From Streptomyces laurentii (lineage in GTDB: Bacteria > Actinomycetota > Actinomycetes > Streptomycetales > Streptomycetaceae), in assembly GCA_002355495.1 (NCBI GenBank), contig AP017424.1, positions 3,658,001-3,722,000 of the forward strand: 64,000 bases of DNA, given 5' to 3'. Position 1 is the stretch's first letter, and each line of letters opens with the position of its first letter. The notes under the pieces were generated by a model, which worked only from the letters and a program-made list of their open reading frames with translations, was not told the origin of the DNA and made no database searches. The translations under genes and the position numbers were made by a program. Shown here one piece after another: positions 1-11,436 of this stretch.

Positions 1-224
1 ACCACGAACCGTGGGCGAGCCACAGCGTTTTTGCCCAACTTGGCGGGGGTTTCCATCCCCCCGGGGGCACCACGGTTCACGTGTTCAAAAGGATTCGATC
101 GCCGGTTCCCACCATGGGGCGGCGGATCCCCCAACGAGGGGGCCACCACCGCCCGTTGTCCACATCGGCCGGCACCTGCCGGCTTCACGCCACACCCGCC
201 GGCGCCTCTCGGCGCCAGGGGTTC
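1..224. other. no gene seen
   Basis: GC-rich stretch left of the first convincing gene. All six frames contain short arginine/proline-rich ORFs typical of random high-GC DNA, and none has a ribosome binding site or family motif. Confidence 0.5.
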
Positions 225-491
225 CTAGTCGCCGCCCCCGCCACCACCGCAGCCGCCCCCGCACGACGAGGAGGAGGAACTGCAGGACGAGGAGGAGGAA
301 CTGCACGACGACGAGGACGATCCGCAGGACGAGGCCGATCCGCAGCCGCCTCCACCGCCGGAGGAGGAGCCCCCGTCGCTCGCCCAGCCGCCCTTGCGCC
401 GGCGCCGCTTCTTCGACCGGCCGCTGAACGCCAGCACGTTGAGGCCGATGATCACGAGCGCGAACATGCCGATGATCAGAACGATTTCCAT
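225..491 (-). CDS. small membrane protein with Cys/Ser/Gly repeat tail
   Basis: An 88-residue protein starting at ATG 491 (MEIVLIIGMF) behind a GGGGGAT ribosome binding site; a longer reading to 626 has no such signal. Residues 1-20 form one hydrophobic membrane segment, followed by a basic KKRRRRKGG patch. The last 45 residues are almost only Ser, Gly and Cys, with cysteines repeated about every seven residues in poly-serine and then a GGGCGGGGGGD end. Cys/Gly-rich ends of this sort occur on actinobacterial membrane proteins such as TIGR04222-type proteins. Function is unknown; the run could bind metal or be an extracellular disulfide-rich tail. It is divergent from the aminotransferase. Confidence 0.6.
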   Translation of the reverse strand: MEIVLIIGMFALVIIGLNVLAFSGRSKKRRRRKGGWASDGGSSSGGGGGCGSASSCGSSSSSCSSSSSSCSSSSSSCGGGCGGGGGGD

Positions 492-613
492 ATCATCCCC
501 CGTACGTCTGTTCCAGCCCTCGTCCTTCCGTGGGCTGTGCGAGGGAGATGCCCGCCCCCGACCCGCCCGAAGCACACTTGAGCAAGTCCAGAGCTTCGCC
601 CCAGGATGACGCC

Positions 614-1789
<1,176 letters not shown>

Positions 1790-1810
1790 CGGGCCCCTGG
1801 GCAAAGTGGA

Positions 1811-2023
1811 TCAGGATTTACGGAGGTCCGGGGCCGGGGCGCCGATCAGGAGGCGGCGGGCGGCGTCCCAGGCGGTGTGGAGCGCGCGGGTGACCGCGGG
1901 CGAGTCGCTGCCGAGGATGCGGACCCAGGCTCCGCAGTCGTCGGGCAGCACGCTGACGCCGAAGGCCAGGCCGGTCGCCGACAGGGCCTCGTGCAGACCT
2001 TGCTCGACCCGGCCTTTGAACAT
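1811..2023 (-). pseudogene. C-terminal fragment resembling urease accessory protein UreD
   Basis: This reading frame encodes only about 70 residues and resembles the extreme C-terminus of UreD/UreH, the nickel-insertion chaperone of urease. The cue is the pattern GVSVLPDDCGAWVRILG followed by a Trp-rich helix and the ending LLIGAPAPDLRKS. A whole UreD is about 250-290 residues, so three quarters are missing, and no urease gene lies beside it. Upstream, 2024-2236 has no coherent frame. I infer a decayed remnant of a former urease locus. The match rests on recognition of the terminal pattern only and could be a different small protein. Confidence 0.4.
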
Positions 2024-2236
2024 CCCTTGGGGCGATCAAGGCGAAGACCAGACCAGCCGGTCCCCCGCACGTCACCGGGGCGGCGCGCCGCGATTCCGAG
2101 CGCCGCGGCGGGGGTCGCGGGCGGGGTGTGGGGCGCACGCCCCACACGCCGGCCGGGAAGGGTCATCTAGGCCGACTACCGACCTACTCGCTCCCTACTG
2201 TCCATGCCGACACCGGAGTTCGGCGAGAGGACCGCG

Positions 2237-2773
2237 ATGAGCGAGCAGCAGAAGAACACCGTGCCGGACGGCTACACCGCCGTGGCGCCCTGGGTGGTCA
2301 CCGAGGACACGGAGGCCCTCTTCGCCTTCGTCACGCGGGCCTTCGAGGGCGAGGAGCTCGCGCTGGTACGGACCGAGGACGGCCGCGTCGGACACGGCGA
2401 GATCCGGGTCGGCGACACCGTCCTTCTGGCCTTCGACCGGCACGACGACTGGCCCGCCCTGCCGAGCCTGCTCCGGGTGTTCGTCCCGGACGCGGACGCC
2501 GCGTTCGCGCGCGCGGTCGAGGCCGGCGGCCAGGTCGTCACGCCGCTCACGAACAGCGCCTTCGGGCAGCGGGGCGGCCGGATCAAGGACCCGTTCGGCA
2601 CCATCTGGTGGGTGATGTCCCAGGTCGAGGACGTGCCCGAGGACGAGATGTGGCGGCGCCTGAAGGACCCGGTGTACGCCGAGTCCATGCGCGTGGCCCA
2701 GGAGACCCTCGACGCCGAACTCGCCGGCCGCTCCCAGGGCCGCGCCAGCGCGCCGGTCCGGACGACCGACTGA
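2237..2773 (+). CDS. VOC (glyoxalase/bleomycin-resistance fold) protein, PhnB-like
   Basis: A 178-residue cytoplasmic protein of the vicinal-oxygen-chelate superfamily. It has the expected paired beta-alpha-beta-beta-beta pattern: an opening TAVAPWVVTEDTEALFAFV, a central HGEIRVGDTVLLAFD, then VFVPDADAAFARAVEAGG and the closing GGRIKDPFGTIWWV, where 'DPFG..W' is typical of PhnB/YdeN-like members. Some members bind metal, others only ligands, so no reaction can be assigned. ATG 2237 is preferred over 2204 because AGAGGAC lies just upstream. It is monocistronic and faces the converging HTH gene. Confidence 0.8.
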   Translation: MSEQQKNTVPDGYTAVAPWVVTEDTEALFAFVTRAFEGEELALVRTEDGRVGHGEIRVGDTVLLAFDRHDDWPALPSLLRVFVPDADAAFARAVEAGGQVVTPLTNSAFGQRGGRIKDPFGTIWWVMSQVEDVPEDEMWRRLKDPVYAESMRVAQETLDAELAGRSQGRASAPVRTTD

Positions 2774-2823
2774 CCGACTGACCGGACAGGCCCGCACGCC
2801 CCGGCGCCAGGCCGGTTGCCGCG

Positions 2824-3780
2824 CTACACGGCCATCGAGGCGACCGCCACGGGGCCTTGCCGGGCGGCATCGAGGGCCGTACGGGCGCGGGCGGCGCCCG
2901 TGGCGGCGAGAGCCGCGATCGCCGCGAAGGCGCCGGGCGCGGGTTCGCGGACGCCCAGGCCCGCGCACGTACGGCAGATGCCCGGCTCGGGTACGGGGTC
3001 GTGGCACTCGGCGCACTCGGCGTACCAGGGCTTCGACGGCTCCGTACGCCCCGGCGACGAGGGCTCCGACGGGGCCTCGGCAGGCGGCATCTTGCGCTCC
3101 AGGCGGCTGCGGAGGACGCCCACCGCCGAGTGCACCCGCGCGGGCAGGCCGGGCAGCAGGGCGTACGCCAAGTCGCTGGCGGAGCTGCCGCGTTCGAGCC
3201 ACTGGGCCACGAGGGGTGCGAGGGCGGCGGCCTCGGCCGCGCCCAGGCGGAGCCGCGGCTCGGGGCGGATCACCCGGTACAGCATCGCGACCGCTTCGCG
3301 CGTCTGCGCGTCCGGCTCGGCCTGCTCGTCCGGCTCGGTCTGTTCGGACCGCTCGGCCTGCGGGGCGGCGTGCTCGGCCTGCGCGGCGGGGAGGGAGGGT
3401 TCTTTCCGCCCGTCCTTTACGGGAGGGGTGTCACCGGGACCGGCTGTCGCGGCACCGGCGACCGGACGGGTGACGTCCGGTGCCACCAGCTGCGGAGTGT
3501 CGTAGACGTGGGTCTGGGTGCGGAACGTCCCGTCGGTCAGCCGGACTTTCTCGACCCGGTAGAAACCGGCCTCGGCCAGCTCCTTCAGCGCCTTGCGGAT
3601 CGTGCCCCGCCCCTGCGTGCTGCGGTCGGCCATCTGCCTGCCGTCCTCGCGCCAGCCGTCGGGGCGGGAGAGCAGGTCCACGAGAAGGCCGCGGGCCGTG
3701 TAGGAAAGCCGCCGATTCTGCAGGACGCAGTTGGGCAGCACCGTGAAATTACGTACGTGATCGGTACGATGGACATGCAT
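2824..3780 (-). CDS. helix-turn-helix (winged-helix) protein with linker and small Cys cluster
   Basis: A 318-residue protein common in Streptomyces. Residues about 10-95 form a winged-helix domain (VLQNRRLSYTARGLLVDLLS, then QGRGTIRKALKELAEAGFYR), similar to helix-turn-helix domains of replication- or plasmid-related proteins. A long Pro/Glu/Ala-rich linker follows, then an alpha-helical part (LAPLVAQWLERGSSASDLAYALL), and near residue 265 a four-cysteine cluster (CAECHDPVPEPGICRTCAG) that looks like a zinc ribbon. A GGAGTAAGAG site precedes ATG 3780. Its target and function are unknown. The ATG lies in a divergent gap with no neighbour in the same direction. Confidence 0.72.
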   Translation of the reverse strand: MHVHRTDHVRNFTVLPNCVLQNRRLSYTARGLLVDLLSRPDGWREDGRQMADRSTQGRGTIRKALKELAEAGFYRVEKVRLTDGTFRTQTHVYDTPQLVAPDVTRPVAGAATAGPGDTPPVKDGRKEPSLPAAQAEHAAPQAERSEQTEPDEQAEPDAQTREAVAMLYRVIRPEPRLRLGAAEAAALAPLVAQWLERGSSASDLAYALLPGLPARVHSAVGVLRSRLERKMPPAEAPSEPSSPGRTEPSKPWYAECAECHDPVPEPGICRTCAGLGVREPAPGAFAAIAALAATGAARARTALDAARQGPVAVASMAV

Positions 3781-3986
3781 CGGGAGCTCTTACTCCTGTT
3801 GCCGGGCCCCGGAGTGTTGGCGCACTGCCGGGGTCATCTCTCTTCGATTGTCGTCACGGAACGTACCACACTCACTACGCAGGGGTGGATCGAATGAAGA
3901 CGGCCGACGGGAGAGGCGGTTCCGCCCTCCCCGCCGGCCGCGGGTGCCCTGCTGTCACGACTGGCCTGAACGGCCAACTCGCTGGA

Positions 3987-4217
3987 TCAGAACCGCAGAT
4001 CCTTCTGGTCCGTGATCACGCGCCCGGCGATGTAGAGGTCGCCGTTGGAGTCCAGGATCCCGATGATCTTCTTGGTGCTGCCGTGGTGGGTCGTGAAGTA
4101 GATCTTGTCCGCCTCCTGCGAGGAGGAGAAGTTCGTGTTCACGGACAGCTCGATGCTCACCGGCGAGCTGATGACCATTTGATCGAACTTGCATGAATCC
4201 AGACCGAAAATACCCAC
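3987..4217 (-). CDS. small conserved hypothetical protein (DUF6342-like)
   Basis: A 76-residue beta-rich protein (DSCKFDQMVISSPVSIEL...IIGILDSNGDLYIAGRVI) with codon choice less extreme in GC than its neighbours. It resembles a short Streptomyces family that I recall as DUF6342; that name is from memory. No signal peptide or membrane segment is seen. The start at GTG 4217 has only a weak GTGGGG site; an internal ATG at 4178 is an alternative. It is divergent from the yefM-yoeB operon, and its promoter must lie close to the palindromic operator of that operon. Confidence 0.6.
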   Translation of the reverse strand: MGIFGLDSCKFDQMVISSPVSIELSVNTNFSSSQEADKIYFTTHHGSTKKIIGILDSNGDLYIAGRVITDQKDLRF

Positions 4218-4263
4218 ACCACCCCACCGGGGGCTTCAGGCGCTTGTCTCACCGCACCGCACT

Positions 4264-4283
4264 ACGTACAATTTCCTGTACGT
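4264..4283 (+). promoter_or_regulatory. palindromic operator of the yefM-yoeB operon
   Basis: Perfect 7-bp arms ACGTACA (4264-4270) and TGTACGT (4277-4283) are separated by six bases and end 13 bases before the yefM GTG. YefM family repressors are known to bind TGTACA-type palindromes over their own promoter, and the GTACA/TGTAC core here fits. The site would allow autoregulation by YefM and the YefM-YoeB complex. Confidence 0.65.
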
Positions 4284-4296
4284 GAGGAGGTCGATC

Positions 4297-4554
4297 GTGA
4301 AGACCATGACCTATTCCGAGTCGCGCGCACGGTACGCCGAGGTGCTCAACTCCGTCACCGACGATCGCGAGGAGATCGTCATCACCCGAGCCGGACACGA
4401 GCCGGTCGTCATTGTCTCCCTTGAGGACTACGAGTCCCTGAAGGAGACGGCGTACCTGCTGCGCAGCCCGGCGAACGCCCGACGCCTGCTCGCATCCATC
4501 GACGAGCTGGAAAATGGCGGCGGCACCGTGCGCGAGCTGGCGACGGACGACTGA
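4297..4554 (+). CDS. yefM: antitoxin YefM (Phd/YefM family)
   Basis: An 85-residue antitoxin and DNA-binding repressor that neutralises the YoeB mRNA interferase. The N-terminal half shows the Phd/YefM fold signature: TYSESRARYAEVLNSVTDDREEIVITRAG, then EPVVIVSLEDYESLKETAYLL. The C-terminal acidic tail (IDELENGGGTVRELATDD) is the flexible toxin-wrapping segment. GTG 4297 is the start because GAGGAGG lies six bases upstream; ATG 4306 is an internal alternative, and the longer frame to 4189 runs into the operator. The toxin gene starts nine bases after the stop, so the two form one operon. A homologous Streptomyces yefM/yoeB pair has been studied experimentally. Confidence 0.9.
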   Translation: MKTMTYSESRARYAEVLNSVTDDREEIVITRAGHEPVVIVSLEDYESLKETAYLLRSPANARRLLASIDELENGGGTVRELATDD

Positions 4555-4563
4555 AGGCCCGGG

Positions 4564-4824
4564 TTGAAGATCACTTTCTCCTCCCGGGCCTGGGAGGACT
4601 ACCTGTGGTGGCAGCTTCAGGACCGGAAGACCCTGAAGCGCATCAACACACTCATCGCGGATATCACCCGGAACGGCAACGGAGGGATCGGCAAGCCGGA
4701 ACCGCTCAAGCACGGGTTCCAGGGCTATTGGTCCCGCCGCGTCAACGACGAACATCGGCTGATCTACAAGGTCGTCGCAGACGGTGTCCTGATCGCGCAG
4801 TGCCGTTACCACTACGAGAGCTGA
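4564..4824 (+). CDS. yoeB: toxin YoeB, ribosome-dependent mRNA interferase
   Basis: An 86-residue RelE-superfamily toxin that cleaves mRNA in the ribosomal A site. It aligns along its whole length with E. coli YoeB (MKITFSSRAWEDYLWWQ..., KPEPLKH, YWSRRVNDEHRLIYKV, CRYHY). The known catalytic residues Glu46, Arg65 and His83 are all present at the same numbers, as is the terminal Tyr84, so the enzyme should be active. Translation starts at TTG 4564, a weak start that would keep toxin below antitoxin level. It is downstream partner of yefM, and no second toxin-antitoxin pair is in the window. Confidence 0.92.
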   Translation: MKITFSSRAWEDYLWWQLQDRKTLKRINTLIADITRNGNGGIGKPEPLKHGFQGYWSRRVNDEHRLIYKVVADGVLIAQCRYHYES

Positions 4825-4974
4825 CACGACTCGAGGCCCGAGCACACACGCACCGCTTCGCCACACCCGCGATGCCGCGCGATCGGCGTACGACAGCCAC
4901 ACCCCTCCCCCTGGGTAGGGTCCCCACGCCCGACCGAAACGATCATCACGTTCCACGCCGTGGGGGTACCGCGC

Positions 4975-6759
4975 ATGTCGACACCGAAGTTCCAACCGAG
5001 CCGCAGAGCCGCCCTGTTCGCCCTCGCCGGGACGGCGGCGGGCGGGGCGCTGCCCCTGACCGCCGCACCGACCGCGGTCGCCGCTACCGCTACGGCCACC
5101 GCTGCCGTTGCCGCCGAGAGCACGCCCCTCGCCGCCGCGACCGCCCCGACCGGCCCCGGCGCGCGGCTGCCGATGCTGGTCGACCCCACCGACGCCTGGC
5201 ACTTCGCCCCGCACCCGGCGGGCGCGCTGACCACCCGTACCGTCCCCGGCGGGCTCGAAGTGTCGGACGGCCGCGGCGTGCTCGCCACGCTCACCACCGG
5301 GGCGCGGACGGTGACGCTGCGCGGGCCGAAGCGCTGGTTCACGGAGCAGCCGAAGCCCGTCGACGACCCGTTCTCCCGTACCCCGGCGGCGGGCTGGGGC
5401 CAGTCGCCCGGCGGCGGCACCTGGTCGCACCACAACGGCACCACCGCCGACTACTTCGTGGAGGACGGCCGGGCGGCCCTCACCCTCGTCCCCAACGCGA
5501 GTCGCTTCTCCCTGCTGCCCGACCGCGCCCTCGGCGACGTGTCCGCCGCCGCGCGGTTCTCCTTCGACCGGCTGCCGGCCGGCGGGCCCGCCTCGCTCGG
5601 CCTGGTCTTCGCCGCCCAGGACGTGAACAACCACTACCGCGCCCGCCTGATCGTCACGCCCTCCGGCGACGTCCAGCTCGTCCTGGAGAAGGAACTGAAG
5701 GACGCCGTGACGACGCTGAGCGCCGCCGTCACCGTCGGCACCGGCTTCGCCGCCTTCGACCACTGGTGGGTCCGCGTCGAGAAGACCGGCGACCTGCTGC
5801 GCGCCCGCGCCTGGAAGCACGGCACCGGCGTCGAGGAGCCCACCGCCACCTGGCAGCACAGCGTGTACGACCCCGAGAAGGACCCCGCCCTGGTCTTCCG
5901 GACCGGCGCCGTCGGCGTGCGCGGGCTCGCCTCCCTGAACGCCACCGTGGCCCCGCAGGCCCGCGTCTACGACTTCCGGATCGACGCGGCCACCTGGCCC
6001 GACGCGCCCCTGATCGGCCACGACACCTGGGTACGGGTCCTCCCCGAGCCCTTCTCCGGCGACTGGACCCCCGAGACCGAGCAGCGGATCCGCGCCTGGG
6101 CGGGCGACACCTCGCCGGACGTCCTCGCGTACTCCTGCATGTACCGGCCCCACGCCCCCACCGTCACCGACCCCGCCCTCCAGGGCGCGCGGGTCCTCGG
6201 CGAGTCCGGCTACAGCAAGCCGGACCCGGTGACCGGGCTGCGGACGGTCGGCGCCGACTTCCACGAGTACATGGGGCTCGACTGGACCTTCGAGGCGAGC
6301 GGCGAGACCCGGGCCGCGCGGCCGGAGTTCCTGGGGCAGCTCGACTGCTCGGGCTTCGTCCGGATGGTCTACGGCCACCACATGGGCATACCGATGGTCC
6401 GCTCCCGGCAGTTCGACGGCCGCACCCTGCCGCGCGAGTCGAAGGACATCGCCGCCTCCGGGCCCGGTGTGAAGATCGCCGAGGGCGCCACCGGCCAGGT
6501 GCCGCCGCTGGACGGGCTGCGCATCGGCGACACCGTCTTCTTCGACACCGACGAGGACTCCGACCTGGGCGGCCACATCGGCATCCACCTGGGGCCCGAC
6601 CAGTACGGGAAGCTGCGCTTCGTCTCCAGCCGCAAGACGCCGAACGGGCCGACCATCGCCGACGTCGGCGGCAAGTCGATCCTCAACGGCGCGCCGAAGA
6701 CCCCGACGAGCAACGGCGACCTGTACACGAACACGCTGCGGGTGATCCGCCGCTTCTGA
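4975..6759 (+). CDS. exported NlpC/P60 cell-wall hydrolase-like protein
   Basis: A 594-residue exported protein. Residues 1-40 form a twin-arginine signal peptide (QPSRRAALFALAGTAAGGAL) followed by an Ala/Thr-rich stretch. The middle, about residues 60-330, looks like a concanavalin-like beta-sandwich (ADYFVEDGRAALTLVPNASR, VSAAARFSFDRLP, NNHYRARLIVT). The C-terminal part carries an NlpC/P60-type core with LDCSGFVRMVYG (catalytic Cys458) and LGGHIGIHLG (catalytic His534), as in peptidoglycan gamma-D-glutamyl endopeptidases. The start is ATG 4975, with TGGGGGT 7-8 bases upstream. It is monocistronic and ends before a strong hairpin. The substrate specificity of the N-terminal domain is not clear. 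Confidence 0.78.
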   Translation: MSTPKFQPSRRAALFALAGTAAGGALPLTAAPTAVAATATATAAVAAESTPLAAATAPTGPGARLPMLVDPTDAWHFAPHPAGALTTRTVPGGLEVSDGRGVLATLTTGARTVTLRGPKRWFTEQPKPVDDPFSRTPAAGWGQSPGGGTWSHHNGTTADYFVEDGRAALTLVPNASRFSLLPDRALGDVSAAARFSFDRLPAGGPASLGLVFAAQDVNNHYRARLIVTPSGDVQLVLEKELKDAVTTLSAAVTVGTGFAAFDHWWVRVEKTGDLLRARAWKHGTGVEEPTATWQHSVYDPEKDPALVFRTGAVGVRGLASLNATVAPQARVYDFRIDAATWPDAPLIGHDTWVRVLPEPFSGDWTPETEQRIRAWAGDTSPDVLAYSCMYRPHAPTVTDPALQGARVLGESGYSKPDPVTGLRTVGADFHEYMGLDWTFEASGETRAARPEFLGQLDCSGFVRMVYGHHMGIPMVRSRQFDGRTLPRESKDIAASGPGVKIAEGATGQVPPLDGLRIGDTVFFDTDEDSDLGGHIGIHLGPDQYGKLRFVSSRKTPNGPTIADVGGKSILNGAPKTPTSNGDLYTNTLRVIRRF

Positions 6760-6794
6760 CCCGCCGCTCTCGATACGGCATATGCCGAATATGC

Positions 6795-6850
6795 CGAGAG
6801 CCCGGCCGGAACACCGCGATCACCAGATCACGGGCCCGGCCGGGCTCTCG
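6795..6850. terminator. bidirectional hairpin terminator
   Basis: A perfect 15-bp stem (CGAGAGCCCGGCCGG at 6795-6809 with its complement at 6836-6850) around a 26-nt loop lies between the convergent NlpC/P60 and YbjN genes. It should stop transcription from both sides. Confidence 0.8.
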
Positions 6851-6884
6851 TACGCGCGCGAGGCACGCGAGACGCGCGGGACGA

Positions 6885-7433
6885 CTACTCGGAGTCGGCC
6901 TCGCCGTCGGCGTCCGACTCCTTGTCCTCCGGGGAGGCCAGGCCGAACTGCTCGACGATCCACTTGTCGAACTCGATCGACGCGCGGACCCAGCTCACGG
7001 TCGAGGAGACGAAGTGCTCCAGGGCGACGCCGGTGCCGATCAGCATCTGCGCCTCGCCGATGAGGCGGAGGGTGGCGGAACCGTCCTCCTCCTCGTGGAG
7101 GTGGGTGTAGACCTTGGGCCACAGGGTGCGGCGGTTCCAGTCGTCGATCGCGTCGAGGATCTTGGCGCGGTCGTCCGCGGCGTGCGGCCGGTCGTAGAAC
7201 GTCCGGACCGAGAAGACCTGCTGCTCGGCCTCGCCACGGAACATGAAGTAGGTGCGGAAGTCCTCCCACGGCGCCGCGAGGTCACCCTCGTCGTCGACGA
7301 CGTACTTCAGCTCCATCTGCTCGAGGAGCTGCTTGACCAGGTCCTGGTCGGGAACGACGGGGCCCGCCGGTCCTCCGGCCTGCGGCTGGGGCTGGGCCCC
7401 GAAATTAGGAATCGAGGACGGGTCGATGCTCAC
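6885..7433 (-). CDS. YbjN domain-containing protein
   Basis: A 182-residue cytoplasmic protein matching the actinobacterial YbjN family, which has a type III secretion chaperone-like fold. The core runs from VKQLLEQMELKYVVDDEGDL through FRTYFMFRG, RAKILDAIDDWNRRTLWPKV and AQMLIGTGVALEHFVSSTVS. The tail is acidic (EDKESDADGEADSE). The start is GTG 7433 (VSIDPSS) with GAAGGGAAG about eight bases upstream; an apparent extension to 7799 has no coding character. The biochemical role of the family is unknown; in E. coli YbjN affects stress responses and motility. Confidence 0.8.
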   Translation of the reverse strand: MSIDPSSIPNFGAQPQPQAGGPAGPVVPDQDLVKQLLEQMELKYVVDDEGDLAAPWEDFRTYFMFRGEAEQQVFSVRTFYDRPHAADDRAKILDAIDDWNRRTLWPKVYTHLHEEEDGSATLRLIGEAQMLIGTGVALEHFVSSTVSWVRASIEFDKWIVEQFGLASPEDKESDADGEADSE

Positions 7434-7524
7434 CGGGTTCTTCCCTTCGTACGGATGCCGCCATCCTCCCCCATGGCAGGCGGTCGCTGGCAAGTCCCCA
7501 CGGCGCGATCCGCTGCGGGCTGAC

Positions 7525-8067
7525 ATGATCTCGCCCGTGGGGGAGAAGAAGAGCACCTGTCCGACCCATACGTCCGGTCCCTCCCGGCGGCGCCGGGGGC
7601 CCGGGTGGAGCCGTCGGACGTGGATCCGGATCACGGTCTCGGCCGTCGGGACGGTCGTGCTCGGCGTGCCGGTGGCCTTTGTGGTGTGGTTCATGTTCGT
7701 CTGGGACGGCCCGGGCGGATCCGAGCCGACCGACTGCGCGCAGGCGATGGACTGGGCCGGAGCCACGCTGCCGAAGACCTCCCGGGACGCCCGCTGCACC
7801 GAGGCGAGCTGGATGGACGTCTACGACCACATCGCATTCCGGATGCCCGCGAACGAAGCCGCGGGCTGGGTGGCCGGGACCTGGCCGGCCGGCGAGGCCG
7901 AGACCCGGTTCCGCGACCCGGGCGACGACTTCTGCGTCCACCTGGAGTCGGACGAAGGGCAGATCGCCGCGTACGACGGCCCTGGAGCACCGGCCGGCGT
8001 GGATGTCTCCGTACGGTACGAGGGCGGGGACACCGCCCTCGTCACCGTCACGGCCTTCACCACCTGA
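7525..8067 (+). CDS. membrane-anchored hypothetical protein
   Basis: A 180-residue protein with a basic N-terminus (PSRRRRGPGWSRRTW), one transmembrane segment at about residues 36-58 (ITVSAVGTVVLGVPVAFVVW) and a soluble, presumably extracellular C-terminal domain. That domain contains three cysteines (TDCAQAMDW, DARCTEASW, DDFCVHLES) and ends in a beta-rich stretch. I recognise no family. ATG 7525 or the in-frame GTG 7537 could be the start. It is divergent from the YbjN gene and converges on clpB with a 15-base gap. Confidence 0.6.
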   Translation: MISPVGEKKSTCPTHTSGPSRRRRGPGWSRRTWIRITVSAVGTVVLGVPVAFVVWFMFVWDGPGGSEPTDCAQAMDWAGATLPKTSRDARCTEASWMDVYDHIAFRMPANEAAGWVAGTWPAGEAETRFRDPGDDFCVHLESDEGQIAAYDGPGAPAGVDVSVRYEGGDTALVTVTAFTT

Positions 8068-8082
8068 CCCGGCGAGGTCCCG

Positions 8083-10683
<2,601 letters not shown>

Positions 10684-10768
10684 GTGCGCGTTCTCCTCCA
10701 TCATCCGTCGGCTCTACGACTCGTCCAGCCGCCCGTACAACCTCTATGACTCCTCCAACATACACAAA

Positions 10769-10789
10769 GTTGAGTCGATTCCGCTCAAG
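10769..10789. promoter_or_regulatory. HAIR operator (HspR binding site) between clpB and the PPOX gene
   Basis: GTTGAGT (10769-10775), a 7-base spacer, then GCTCAAG (10783-10789) fits the HspR-associated inverted repeat CTTGAGT-N7-ACTCAAG with two mismatches. In Streptomyces HspR is known to repress clpB through such a site. It begins 86 bases before the clpB start and ends 22 bases before the start of the divergent oxidoreductase gene, so one site may control both. Confidence 0.85.
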
Positions 10790-10811
10790 GTATTTCCAGT
10801 AGTTTCCGGGC

Positions 10812-11225
10812 ATGGCCATCGACCCGAGCAAGCCCGGCGACTCGTACCTCGCCTTCTGGCGCGAGTACCGCATCTGCACCCTGACGACCCTTCGCCCCGA
10901 CGGCACCCCGCACGTGGTGGCGGTCGGCGCCACGTACGACCCCGAGGGCGGCGAGAAGGGGATCGCCCGGATCATCACCAACAAGAACAGCCGCAAGGTC
11001 GCCAACGTGCTGGCGGCGGGCCCCGAGGGCGCGCGGGTGGCGGTCTGCCAGGTGGAAGGGGGGCGCTGGGCGACGCTGGAGGGCGTGGCGCGGATCCGTA
11101 CCGAGGCGGAGGTCGTCGCGGACGCCGTCGCGCGCTACGCGGCCCGCTACGCCCGGACGCCGACGCCGAACCCGGACCGGGTCGTCATCGAGATCGCGCT
11201 CACCCGCGCGATGGGCCGGGCCTGA
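10812..11225 (+). CDS. PPOX-class flavin/F420-dependent oxidoreductase (TIGR03618-like)
   Basis: A 137-residue protein of the split-barrel, pyridoxamine-5'-phosphate-oxidase-like superfamily. The pattern YLAFWREYRICTLTTLRPDGTPHVVAVGATY, then IITNKNSRKVANVLA and GGRWATLEGVARI is that of small actinobacterial F420- or flavin-binding members. The cofactor cannot be decided from sequence. It is divergent from clpB with a HAIR between them, so heat-shock control is possible. A tandem set of hairpins follows the stop. Confidence 0.82.
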   Translation: MAIDPSKPGDSYLAFWREYRICTLTTLRPDGTPHVVAVGATYDPEGGEKGIARIITNKNSRKVANVLAAGPEGARVAVCQVEGGRWATLEGVARIRTEAEVVADAVARYAARYARTPTPNPDRVVIEIALTRAMGRA

Positions 11226-11330
11226 CCCTGGATCCCGGGGCCGCCGGGGCCGGCCGGGGGCCCGAGCCCCGAGCCCTTGACCCGTGACGTCGAGCCCCTG
11301 ACGCCGAGCCCCTGACCCGGCACACGAAAA

Positions 11331-11379
11331 TCCGCCGGCCCCCGCACGCGTTGGGGCGCGTACAGCGGGGGCCGGCGGA
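11331..11379 (+). terminator. hairpin terminator after the PPOX gene
   Basis: A perfect 15-bp stem pairs TCCGCCGGCCCCCGC (11331-11345) with 11365-11379 around a 19-nt loop. It is preceded by AAAA. Confidence 0.75.
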
Positions 11380-11384
11380 CGAAG

Positions 11385-11429
11385 CACAGCGGCGCCATCG
11401 CGTTTCAGGTCCGCGATGGCGCCGCTGTG
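11385..11429. terminator. 18-bp perfect hairpin, second of a tandem set
   Basis: CACAGCGGCGCCATCGCG (11385-11402) is perfectly complementary to 11412-11429 with a 9-nt loop. It lies between two other hairpins at the convergent ends of the PPOX gene and the Rieske-like gene, and is probably a bidirectional terminator. Confidence 0.7.
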
Positions 11430-11436
11430 TGGGGGA

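Noticed and set aside
4249..6588. 779-aa minus ORF opposite the NlpC/P60 gene
   Set aside because: Shadow of the real plus-strand gene; composition is Gly/Ala/Val/Arg noise.
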